A stretch of 64,000 nucleotides of DNA from Didymodactylos carnosus (taxonomy: Eukaryota > Rotifera > Eurotatoria > Philodinida > Philodinidae): NCBI GenBank assembly GCA_905250885.1, contig CAJNOQ010000077.1, positions 1-64,000 of the forward strand, in the 5' to 3' direction. Below, piece after piece: positions 10,632 through 24,400 of this stretch. The notes beneath the pieces are model-generated. The model saw nothing but the letters and a program-made list of their open reading frames with translations, ran no database searches and was not told the DNA's origin. Position 1 is the first letter of the stretch. Each line of letters begins with the position of its first letter. The translations under genes and the position numbers were made by a program.

Positions 10632-12422
10632 ATTAGCAGCGAAAATAATCGACAAATCGAACACAAAACAATTAGTATGCTTGAAGATGATGAACACAAT
10701 ATGTAGAGCTCATAACATCAAAAAAATAAACAGATAAATTAATATAGACCTTTATCGTTTCAAAAAAAAAGAAGTTTTTAAATATTTTTTAATAAGCCAT
10801 TAAATTTAAAAAATTGCAATTATACGAAGTAAATGATAGTTATTTATTTATTATACGTATATATTCTACATTAATTTTTATGTGATCTGAGAAAATAGTC
10901 TGATATTTAGTTCATTAGTTGATAAATATAAAATTTTAACAAACATTTGCTCCAAGGTTCTACTTTTTGACATAAGAAAATTGAAAGTTAAGTGTCACCT
11001 TGAACTTGCTAGAGCAAAAGAAGAAAAAAAAATTTCGAGGACAGAATTTATATATAACGCACATCCGCTCAACGAGGAAAAAAAGACGATCATTTCTTCT
11101 CTCTGTTTTCTATACAATAATGAAGCAAGAAAGAAAAAGGAAGAGAGAGAAAGAGTACTGTATATTTAACCAAATTCCTATAATGCTACTCTATATTTAT
11201 GTGATAGAATCTTATTACGTGAAATCTTGATCACTGTATATGTATCTACACATTTATTTCCATTAGTGAAAATGTTCAATACAAGATAGATGCATTATCA
11301 TCAATAATGAAAGAAAGAAAGGCATACGTAAGCAGTTCAAAAGCGTTCTTTCTTTCTGTGATATATATATATATATATAACGTAGTTCGTATCGAGTTCA
11401 TCCAACAAGGTCGTCCTTGAATTACGAAAGCATTATCATGTCTAGATCAAGGATTGAATATATAAAATATACATACACATGCACACATAATAAAATGCAT
11501 TCACAAAAAACAAAGAAACTATATATTTTCAAAAATCTTTACAGATTTATTTCTCACCCTCATTTCTACAATGGCATGGAATTGATAAATCCTATGTCAA
11601 AGAATAATTAATACATCTAATAATTTGAAAATATTTCAAACTGACCGATATTCGAATTAGGAGCTCAATAAACATAGCAGTTTTCAGAAAGTTACAGTTT
11701 TCTCATAAATAATCAATTTGTATCAATAAGACAATGAAGATAATCATGTACGAGATGAGATTTTAGAATTGGATTCATTATAGAGCGTAAAATGTTTAAA
11801 ATGGAACAGTTTTTTTACTCAGGATTTTATCAAGAGTTCTACATAAACCTGCTCAATTGGATAAAAATAACGTGTGAATTTTTAATCAGCGTCGATAGTG
11901 GCAGATCCAAAAAATACAGTGTATTTAAGGTTGTGTACTAATTCAGGGCGATTATCAAATTGCATTTATTATGAAGTTTAAACTTTCTTTTTCATCTTAA
12001 CTGGAATTCTAATCTTTGACCATAAAATTTACTGTATAAAAATTAATTTTTATTCGATCTCTAGACGAAAAAGATTATCTTTTTTTCTCTTTGTTTGTTG
12101 ATTTCGTATCAATACCTTTTTTTTCTCCCGCCTTCACACATAAAATGAGACAAAGAAAGGAAGATTCTAGACTAATGAACACAAGATACACATGTAAACA
12201 CAAAAATTGGTTTTTAAGATCAATGTGACCCAAAATGAAAAATAGTTTCATCAATCTCGAGACATTGAGAAGATAATTAGCTCACATCAAACATTGATAC
12301 AGTAATTGGCAAATAGAGCAAAATCCAGCACGAGAGAAGTAGTCATTTTAATAATTATGTGAACAAATTATATATATATATAAATGAAAAACCACCTTGA
12401 CCTCTTCTATGTGCATTTCTTC

Positions 12423-12471
<49 letters not shown>

Positions 12472-15400
12472 TCTACTCTCATTCAGTTTTTTATTTCAAT
12501 ACAAACATATGAATATAAGAAGATGAATTAATGCATGCATATGTTTGAACGATATACATTGTCCTATTATGTAATACATATACACATCATTGTTCAACAT
12601 TATGGATGATGATGACATTTTAGTTCGGAAATTGTTGCTTAAAACATCAGAAAAAAAAGAAAATTCCAAGTACACACTTGTTAACCGTTATAATGACGAT
12701 CTTTTCTCATATGCATCTACATCCTATTTCATATAGTGACATTTATTTGAATCAGACATGAACAAGATACTTGACACAAAATTTGCAAATTTTGCTCTAT
12801 TTTAAAGTTACTAAGTAATTCACTATTATTAAATAGAGCATATTAAAGTTTTAAGGAAATTTCTTCTTAATTACAATAAAAATTAACGTTAAATTTAACA
12901 CAAATGATCAAAAATTAGTTTAATAATTATACGAAATCATTTCAAACTCTCTCTATACTTGAAGCAATAAATTTAATAGCGAAACTAAGTTATTATCAAG
13001 TCCGATAAAGTTTTTGTTCACATTTCTTTTCTTGTTTTCTGATTTCTTCTAGCGATTAATCGCTTAATTCTTCTATAATTTGAATCATTGCAGCAATACA
13101 TTAATTTAGCTGAAATGAACACGGATACCAAAAAGAGTACAATTTTAATGTAATTTAATTCTCTGCTTCATTTTATCACTTTTTTTTCACATAAATATAA
13201 AAGGTCTGATGGTACTCTATCACAACTGTCTTCATATTATGCCATAGTGTATAATTACTGAAGAAGAGAGAAACCGTGTCTTTTTTTTCTTTTTAAAACG
13301 GTTCCTGGTCATAACTGTTCACCAGTTAGGGCAAAGTTATTGTTATGTTATTGTATATTCTCGTTTTTCAGATAAGCGAAGTAGGATCAATCGTCGTAAC
13401 TAACAGTTATTCAAAAATCGATTCGAGAATTAGATTATAATAAAACCGTACTCTTTTCGATACTTCTACTGAATTTAGGAAAAAATGATCTTCTTTTTTA
13501 ATATAAAAATGAGTAAATAATCCATTACGTGTCCATTTTAGTCTGTAAACCGTGCCTAAAAACGCCATTTTCTTCATCAATTTTAATGTTTTTCTGTTCT
13601 CTTGGTCTATTGAAAAATAATAAGATCGCATGCAAAATATATTTTCACACTTTGTGTACATTGATGTTCGATATATAGTCATTTATTAATAAAAAGAAGA
13701 AAAAAAAAAATCTATATATTCATTAAAAGAAAGAAAAATGATACATTCTTTTTTTTTTTCCTAATATCGAAAACTAAGTTTTTATGCACCATTCTCTTCT
13801 ATCTTGCCATTGAAAATATTTGTGTAAATTTTGAAATCATCAGGAATGAGAATCCTTTTAACCTTGAATAGAACAGCAGAAAAATATTCTTCTTCATCTT
13901 CGCTTTTTTTCTCACGCAAAATAAAATTATATAATACGTCTATATTAGAATCACATATGCATTATATACATATACAGAACAATGAAAAAATAAACTGTTT
14001 AAATTGTTCAAAAATTTTGATCAATTATATTCAAAACGAAATTCACTCATTCAAAGGTAAGTAAAACAATTTAATAATAAAAAAAGTAATTTGCTAATGT
14101 TTTTTTTCACATATTTTGATGTTTCTCTATTAAATGAACCTTGAAATAGTTAATAATTTATCAATAATAATGCTGGCAGAACGATTGTTCAGAATACTCA
14201 TATCATCATCTGTGTAATGTATAAATGCCTTTTATACCTGTTACAGCAATTTCTCCCTTTCTTTCTCTGATATACGTCTCATACGTGGAAGTAAAGTATC
14301 CTTAAGTTTTTGATTAAGCAATTACTCTTGATAAAGCGAATTTAAAAACTATAACTTAAAAAAAGAGAATGAAGGAGAGAGAGAGAGAGGAAAGAAACTA
14401 CCAATGTTTGACAATATTACAAGATAACCTGTAAAAGAAAATAATCAAACCAAGGTTATCAACATTTGAAATCTAACGTTTTTTCATCTCCTCTCTTCTT
14501 CACTTCATCATCATCATCATTATTCACTACTACTAATGCTCAATAGACTTTAAAATAACGATAAAATTGATTCAAAGTTATCCAAACAGGTGTAAGTACA
14601 AGATTATTTTCTACTTTTGAATTTGAAACAGTGCACTCTCTCTCTCTCTCTATTATGAGCATGTGTATAAAATTAAAGTATTCTCTCAATTCATTCTAGA
14701 AATTTTTTAACTTTTTTAAAACTGTGCAATAAAACACTCACTATTTAGACGAAGAAGGTGTAGTTAAATAAGATTAGAAATTTGAACAACGTGAAAAAGT
14801 ATTCAGTAACATTAAAAAGTGTCAATACATTGACATTGAAAACTAGAAATTGTTTTGAAATGTTATCTTTTACTGATTCTAAGAATAGTAACTCTGTATG
14901 TTGAATCATAACGATTTATCAATACACAAAGAAACGTTCAAATAAGGAACTAAATGAAAGTTGATGTTGTAATCGAAATGCTTCGAGTATTATCTCCTTT
15001 TGTCCACAAAAACTTAAAGATCATGAGACACCGAAATATCTCATTTATTTGTCCAAGATGCAAATCAAATTATGATTGATAAAGTCTTTTGTGTCATAGA
15101 TGAGTTTATTAGCTTTACTTAAGAACTGTTCATAAATGTATAAAAAAAATAATAAGGGACGAATTGAGAAAAGAAAAAATTGTGATAAATCGAAGTTAAA
15201 TCTAAAACTGATAAATCTTCTTTCGATTCAAAATTCTGAAAAATATATTTCAAAATTATGTTTTCGATAGAAAATTTCATAACAATAAGACAAGCACAAA
15301 GTAAATGTTCTAATATTTCACTTTAAATGATTAATGTTGAAGAATAAAATAAAATAAAAATGAAACAACTTGATATTAATTAATGTACATAATGAATGAT

Positions 15401-18400
15401 AAGAACTAGAATTGTCATTTAGTGAGTAAAAGAATGAAAATTATTGATGTACTTGTTAAATCATAAAAAAAAAAATGAATACTAAAGTTGAAATGATAAA
15501 CTTTATTAAAAACTTCTCCTTTTAATCACAAACATTGGATAATAGAGATTGAAAAGTTTTTACGATTCCCACTCATACTAGATATTTTTCGCTCACAAAA
15601 AAATAAAAATATATATTGATCAATTTTACATTTTCATTATTTAATGTGACGGGTTAAGAAGTCTATTTCAAATCTATCTAAAGCTAATTGCTATTCATCA
15701 TCTTCAGATAGAAACGAAAAACAACAACATTAAGTACGAGAAAGAAGAACTGTAGATTTCTTTTTTTTTAAAATGTAATAAAAAATAACAAATGACAGAA
15801 TATAATAAAAAATGACACAGACAGAGAATGAGAGAGAGAGAGAGAGGCCGAGAAAGAAAGAAAAATGTATATTAATTTCGGATAATATCAAGCAAAAAAG
15901 AGAGCAAGACATAGTAATAATGAAAATGAGAAAATATTTGTACTAAGAGTACAGGTTAAGGTGATCTTCCCTCTTATTTTTTTGTTTCTCGAAAAACAAA
16001 ATAAATTTATTTTTGCATAGCAAACTTCTTCTTTTTTTTTTTTGTTTTTTGAATGATTTTTTCTTTTAAAAATTGAAATTTGGACCCAAGAATTTGAATA
16101 CATAGAACAATATGTAAAGAAGCAGTCTAAAAAAAATCGATCATAAAACGAACAGAGAAAACAAGATCGATATTAAGAGATATGAGAAAAAGAAAAGAGA
16201 AAAAGAAAAACAAAAAAATTAACAAATACTATTAAATATGAAGTTTCCCTCGAATAGAGAGAGACATGATATCAAAAGTATTATTTCTTCGAAAAAAAAA
16301 GAAAGAAAAAAAAGGAACTAAAAAATCTAACAATAAGAAACTGTCAAATTCATTTATACAGAGATATGTTTTTAATACTCTTAAAATAAACTCTAACTTT
16401 TAATTAGTTCGCATCGTCTAATACATTCTATTTTCATAAGTAAGTATTATCATTTTGATAATTTGTGAGAGAGAAAAAAAAAGAGGTCAACTTAACAAAA
16501 CAAACATTTCTATGAATATTAAATAAGAATAATATTTTTAATTATTTTAAATAACTAACAATTTGAAACCGATATTGATATGATAAGATCAAAATTATAA
16601 ATACAAAAAAAAAAATATTTTGCAATATGATGCGACGCATATCTATTTATTAACTATATGAGAAAACAGAATATTATTTTTTTAATACGATATATTAATA
16701 TGAAAAAAATTTGATAGTAAGTATAATTGATGACGTACAGAGATGGCCGAGTCTCAAGTTCGATAATCTTTTAGATTCTTTTTTGATAATTTTGGTTTAT
16801 TTCTCTTTTATTTTCTGTGCCATTTAATATATCAATCTTGTTGAAACAGAAAAAGTTACTAAACAGCTTGTCCAGCTAACGGTCCCCTTTTTTCGTTCAT
16901 TTTCAAAACGTTATTGTAATAAAGCTATAAACTAATCTAAAATTGCAACTAGATCATTAAATAGACTAAACATTTCTCTACAAAATGAAAAGTGTCTCGG
17001 CTCCGAACGTTGATTTATTATGAAAATACAGCTATTGTATAAACAGTCCCCAAAATTGATTTTGAGGCTATCTGAAAACCGTGTCTAAAAGAGTGAAGAC
17101 GAGCACGCGAAAATTGAACAAGTATAACAATTTGTAGAAAATTGTTTGCTCTACAAGATGTGATAGCTTTTTAAGTTCGAAACAATTCTAATTAATCTGT
17201 ATTATATCAAAGGAAAATCATGACGCTATGACATTTTTAACCGTTTTTTGTCACAGCGTTACGATTTTTCTGATTTTCCTTTGATTAATACAGATTAAGG
17301 GTACCCCCCCCCCTCTTTTTTCACCTTGTTGCCAAATGCGGAGTACATGTTCCAGCATTTTTGGGATATCTGGAGAAGGAAAGCATATTTTTTGAAACGA
17401 AAAAAAACGAACCTGAGATAGGGTTTGAAGTATCTGTGGTAAAATTTTGAGCACGATCGGACCATTTTTTCGAGGGGTCGTAATGTGACTGGATGAAAAC
17501 CAGAGTTTTCTAGAAAACCCATAGAAGAACACGTCACAAAATTCTATGCAAAAATACATCGATTTTCTTTTTCGATGTTCTATCTCTGTTATAAATTTCA
17601 CCCCGATCCGACATCGGCGTCCCCGGTTTCCAGGAGGGTCAAAAAAGAGGGGGGGGGGTCCCCTTAATTAGGATTGTTTCGAACTTAAAAAGCTATCTAT
17701 AAGACACTTTTCATGTTGTAGAGAAATGTAGTCTACTTAATGATCTAGTTGTAATTTTAGATTAGTTTGTAGCTTTATTGCAATAACGTTTTGAAAATAA
17801 ACGAAAAAAGGGGACCGTTAGCTGGACAAGCTATTTAGTAAACTTCTATTACATTTTAACAATGTCAGTTGAGACAGATTATTTTTCGTAAAACCTGCTC
17901 TTTCGCGTCTAATTAAAAAACTTGATTGAGAAAGTTCGAGTCCGAGTCCTTCAAAAAAATCTTCAGTCCAAGTCCGAGTCCACCGAAAAATCGTCCATTT
18001 CGGACTCGGACTCGAACTCGCTCAATCCTGATGATGTATATATTTTGGAAAGAACACGGCATATTAGTCTATAAGATTTATTTATGATAATATCCATTGA
18101 TAAACACCGAGTCTACTTGTTTGACTTATTTATTGTCTATTAGTGAAATAAAAAAAACAAAACAATTCATTTATAAAGAAAAGAGATTTTTTCGAAGAAT
18201 GGAAGTAGACCGTATGAAGAAAAAAAAAATGTTCTACTTTCACTTTTATGAATAATTATTTAATATACACTTGTTGTTTTCATATCACAAAAAACTTGAT
18301 ATTGTAAGTTTTCAATAAATAAAATATGCATCTTTGTCTAAATTACTAGATACGTTATTTATCAAGGATGAAAAAGGTTGCTGCTCTTTTACTACTGTTC

Positions 18401-21400
18401 AAACTTGTACTAAGTAACAATGGCCTGTAACTCGCGAAACGCCCACAGAACATTCTCCTCTTTTTTTTTTATCGCCTACTTTACTCTTATATTTCAATTT
18501 TTTTTTAAAGTGTATAGAACTTCAAAAATAATAGTACAAAAAATAATAAAAATAACGATCTTTTAACAACAATAATAACATGATTTTGGAGTAAATGATA
18601 GCGAAATGATCAAACACAAGATGAACTTTATAATACATAATTGATCACTCTTTAAACTTGATTTGTTTGAAGTCGTCATCTAATTTCTATACTTATTTAT
18701 ATTTCAAAAAAAAAACAGGAAAAGAAATGTTCTTTTTGATACATATACTGTTTGACCTATTTATTTCGTTTTTCTCGTATGTTTCTTTTTTCATTTCTTT
18801 AATAATATATATATTTTTTTTGTTCTGTTTTAGAAGTATATATGGTTGTGCATATTTAAATATTATTACGATGAGTGTCATTAACCGATTCGTTGCTATA
18901 AATTTATTCATTATTACCATTTAGTCAATTTTAATATTATTTATTTTCGATTTTTTTCATTTAAACAACTATTTGGTAAGCAATTCTGATTTTATTAAAG
19001 TATTAGTTTTTTTTTGTATTGCATATATGCACAATAGCGCCTTTTATTTTCGAATGTTTTTTCAAACAGATATCCGATCAACTAGATACAGATACGAAAA
19101 TGAAAATCTTCTTTAGTTCAAGTTACATTGATATACTGGTAAAGAGGATACGGGAAAGAAGAGAGAATTTTGTAGACTCTTTTTCTGTCTCTTCACATCT
19201 ATTAGCAAATGTTTTTAATCAAAAAAATGTCATTATTAATAATTTTGATAGAATTATTATAATAAATGCCTTTTCTTCAGTTGAGATGGCCTTGTTATTG
19301 AAAAAGCGTATCCTCTCTATTCGTCTCTAATTGTTCTCTCTCTCTCAATTCGTTTCATTTTTTTAAATACTTATGCTGCATCTGTTCATTCACATATTTA
19401 TGATTTTATTGATCTGTTACGTCAAGAATCTGTCTTTCAACGCCATCAAGCAGAAGAATTTGAAGTTCAAACTCATCAACAGAAAAAAATTTACAATGAA
19501 ATTGATAAAAAATTGAAACGTTTACTTGATAGTCATGAAAAAGAGGAATTAACAAATCTACAATTAGTCATAAAATGCGGAAGAACAGTAAAAGTTCGTA
19601 TGGAATAAAGACATTGTATTAATAATGTTTTTTATTTTCGTTTCTGGAAGTTAAGTTAAACGTAAGAGAACTTATGCAAAATAAGTATTTTAAAAATGGG
19701 AATTGAGAATAAAAAAGGTGAGACGACTTCTGAGAAAAAAAATTTGTGATATGAATGGAAAGTAAATCTTGAAGAAGTAGTTACGAACTTTTTTTGATAA
19801 AAGTCATCTCATGTTTTTCATCATTATTATTAACTTTCAAAATGAAAAGGTAAAAACCGTGACTATTTAACTTTAATATGACGTCACTCTTGTTTCGATT
19901 CAATTTATGGACGTAATGAAAAGAATTTTATAAGAAAATATATTAGGTATAGAAATCAGTAAAGGAAGATAAACACCTGCACATATCGCACAAATCTATG
20001 CCAACAAGGAAGTATATTTTGTTAAATATTAAATACTTATGATAAATAGTAATCTACGCGTACAAAAAGTAAATCAATAGATGAGTCATTTCTCTAGTCA
20101 ATAGATTCAAAAACTATTTTATTTCTAGTTTAGTAAAAAAATAGTATCATACCTGATGAATCTGCGATTGTTGTGATTGTGATAGAGAATTGTTTTGATT
20201 TAGAAATGTTTCATCGTGATTAAGCATGTTTAATGCATCTAGTGGATTTGAAAACGTATTTGACGTTTGCTGTTGTTGAATTTGAATGGTAGAAGATGAC
20301 TGAGATGTGGACGGCGAGCCTCGTGAATGTGGTATATGGACAAAATCTGGTGTACCGACACTAAGACCCGGTAATTGTGGAGACATGTTTGACATCGGAT
20401 CATTAGAATTAAATGAATTATTTAAACCTGTAAGAAAAGAAGTAAGTATTAAAAATGATGAATCTGTTAAAAATCTATCATACATCGTATGCAAAGCAAA
20501 AGAAAATCTAGTCTTATTCATAGCTAATAGAAAGAAATCATTTTAAATAATAAAACGTTTAAAGTCAGCCGCACTCAGCCGAAGAAATAATGCTCGATCC
20601 ATTCAATGATAAACAGCAAAAACATGAAATTTTTTTGCGTAATTAATAAGTAATTGTTTCGGAATTTACTACCTAAAACTTAGTATAAAACATGCAGAGA
20701 ATAGCTTCCTTAATTTTTATCTTCTAATGATGATACTGTTCACATAGCACTCCAACACAGTGGGCATCCAGGCGGACATTTTGGAAAAAATTGAAAGTAC
20801 ACTTTTGCTAGATTTCTATAGGGTCCTATATACTTCGATTAATGGCCTATTTAATCATGTAAAAGTTTTCGTTCCATGTGCACACTTTCTAGGAAAAATC
20901 CAAGACGGAAAGTCGCCCGTGTTTTAACTCTCTTTTTGAAAAATCAATTCTTTCGTTCGAGTCAATCGATGCAAATTCGGTTATCTGGCATATTCTAGAT
21001 CAAAAAGCTGTGAGCTATCTTTTGGTAACAAGGTTTTCAATTTTGCCCCGAAAGGAACTTGATAAAAACAGCAGTTTTGCGAAGGAATTAGCCTCCAGGC
21101 GAGGGAAATCGAACGACTTGATTGATTCGAAAACAATTAAGTCGCTCAATTTTCGTGGGTCGCTGAACGACTTCAAACTACACCAAAATGTTCGTCAAGA
21201 TGTGCTGTATCTATAATACATACACAAAAATGCATAACTTTTCCCACACGTAGTTATGGGTTTTGCAGGCTTTTGCGGTAAAATCTACTTTTCTCAGCTC
21301 AGGAACACTTTTATTAAAAATAATAAGATATTGGAATCAACGCGTAAAACTGCATCGAATGATGTATAATTTGTTAGTTTTACAAATAAAAAATTTTTTG

Positions 21401-24400
21401 ACGAAATTCAGGACAAGGGATTTTTTATCGAAAAGACCTTTTTTTTGAATTCGACTTTTTTTTACTTTTATTAATATCTGACATATAATAAGACAATATT
21501 ATGCGAAAATAATCATTTTTTAACTTAAAAACGAGATGTCCGCCTGTTCTATGGGAAAATGCCCACTGTGTCCCAGGATACAGAACATATCATTAGCAAA
21601 TCAAAGGTATATTATTTACCCTCACTGTAATAGTAAAACTTATCTGTCGGTATTTGTATTTGATCTGTTCTAATTTACTTCTTTTCTTATTATAACAAAA
21701 CTTAAAAACTGAATTAATTGAAGTTCTTACAGAGTAATTTATTCTTTATACACGACATCTACCTCGTGAAATAGTATGTGAGAGAAGTGGGTAAATACCT
21801 GTTGGTGTTACTGATGGCATACGCTGTTGACTGCCTCTAGATGATCGATCGTAAACACAAGCAGAATTGGATTTGGATCCAATCTAAAAAATAAATAAAG
21901 CAATTATTTATTGATCAAATTATTGAAGTAACCGATATTTTCGTCGCTTTTATAAAACTCATACACGTTTCATGTAAGACCATTCTTTACTCAGCCCACA
22001 AAATACTATACTATATAGATTTTTATGCAGTAAAGATGCTTACATTTGGCAATACAACATTCATTGACATATGTAACTGAACATTATGTTGAGGATTATT
22101 CCACTGCTGTTGTTGTTGATCCATTTGCATTTGTGACTGTTGCTGTTGATGTTGTTGTTGTTGCATAAACGTTTGATGAGCCATAAAATTATTTTGAGTT
22201 TGTGATGATCGCTGTTGACTGTTATTAGACGGTGTTTGTTGAAACATCATATTCGGTCCAACAACTTGATTTGGTGGTAGAAATTGACTAGGTATATTGT
22301 TATATGGTACCGATGAAGAATAAGAAATGTGTGATGTTCTATTAGGATTATGGTGATAAAACGGATTAGTTTGTGATGGCAATTGCTGTTGCTGTTGTTG
22401 ATGATGATGTTGAACATGTGATGGTCTCATGGAAATATTTGGATAACCACCAATTATGCCGTCGATTGATGTTTGACGATTCAGATGTTGTTGAGGCTGT
22501 TGTGATGGTAAGAAAGTATTCGATAACGGCGACAGTGATATGTTTGGCACCGAACCACTATCCAATGATAATCCATCATCGACTAAAAATGTGTTGTTCT
22601 ACAAGAAGAGATTAATTGTATGAAGACACATTAGATATACCCCTGCGGTTTACCTACCATTTGAGGATACTGGTATGTTCCTGTTGAAGGTGGTAGTTGA
22701 GTAGAGAAGGACTGTTGTTGTTGTTGTTGTTGTGGTCGAAATTTTGTTTGCATTTCTTCCAATCCATTTCTTGACGAAGCTGACGGAGCAATACGATTTC
22801 TTGGCATTTCATTTGAAAAAGAAGGATCACCGGTTAATGCACCTTGAAAACAAAAGATTCTTTTTTTTATTTTATTTTCTATGTATATTTTTATCTGCTT
22901 TTTCTTAAAAATACAACTAAACATACTGAAATTATTATTCTCCATCAGCAAACAATCAATAACACTGGACGAAGAAGATAAAGATCTTGTTGTAGATGAA
23001 GATGTTGAACCTAGAAATAAATGAAAAATGAAATATCAGAACGTATGTACGTTGAATATACTAACCAAAATTTGGCATAGGAAACGTAGTATCAATCAAA
23101 CTTTTAGCTATTTCATTAATTGCTTTCTGCTCGTTTACATCTTTTATTGTAATCAGATCACTATTGGTATTGCTCACAGATGACAATAATAATGGATCAG
23201 CATCTAATACACTAGACGAATTTTGTAAAAGAAAATCAATAGCAGTTGAATCATTTAAACACTAAAATGATAAAAATAAAAGACAATGTAATATTAATAT
23301 CATAAAAAGAAATGAAACATCGGTACGTTTCGGTAAAGAGTAAGATAAATACCTTTGCTATTAAGCTATTAATAAACTGGAAGAGAGACCGTAAGCTACG
23401 TATTTAAGATATTTTATATTTACATTCTATTTAAACATGGAAAGATGAATGTCTAAACTATGCGGACAAAATTTAGCAACGTAAAAAGAATCTAGTAAAA
23501 GTGAAAAGGATTTGTACGACGTAACGTTTTTGTTAGTTTAAATACGTCAAGATGACAGTTTGAGAAAATATCAATTCACTCAAAAACACTAAAGAACATT
23601 TTGTGAAAACTTGAAACAATAGGCAAAGTTCATTTACATAAAAAGAGTACTTTGTCTCAGTTTTTCTCTTCCATTTATTAGATGAGTTTTCTGCGTAGTG
23701 CATGTGCATGCACTTCTCTCTTTTTTTATGACTTATTTAATTTTTATTGATTTAGAATAATGAATGAAATTCTTTTAACTAAAAAAATTGATTAAAACCA
23801 AATATATTTTTTGGTGTAATATTATGGGTCATTGTCTGTAAGAATTGCCAAGATTGGGAAGTTGATGATCTCAGAATTGAATGTATTTCTTACCAGATGA
23901 TTACGAGTCCCAAAACCAGAGTCAAAACTTTTCAAGTCCTTTAGTTTTTGAGTTATGGTAGTAGAAAGTTGCTCCTCTTTATGCATTAAGCAAAAATATG
24001 AAAAGTAGTTTGAACAGCCTGTTTTGTCGAACTCGACGGGCTGAACATTTTTGCTGTCGGATGCGGATCATAATAATGTAAAATGACTTAGCTAGATGTC
24101 AGTTGAAGGGTATTTTTTGCATTTTTAAACTTTTATTTTAGTCTACTTTTTTCTCGCTAAAACTTCAAATAGAAATTAGAATAAGCAAGTTTGCTGTATT
24201 TTTCATTACAGTGAAGTTTAAAAAATTCATAACTCACGAGGGAACATCCCAACTGATAAACGATTTTGATCGAAATCTAGTGGGTTATATGTTACCGACC
24301 ATGGGGGTTCCCCTCAGCCCTTCAAAGATCCGTTTTTCTGAAAAACCAGTTTTTTAGAAACTCTGAAAAATACCCAAAACCTTTCTTCATGAGGTATGAT

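Noticed and set aside
17251-17601. 116- and 80-residue overlapping minus-strand frames
   Set aside because: They cross the hairpin of a foldback element, include a homopolymer-coded glycine run, and show no family signature.
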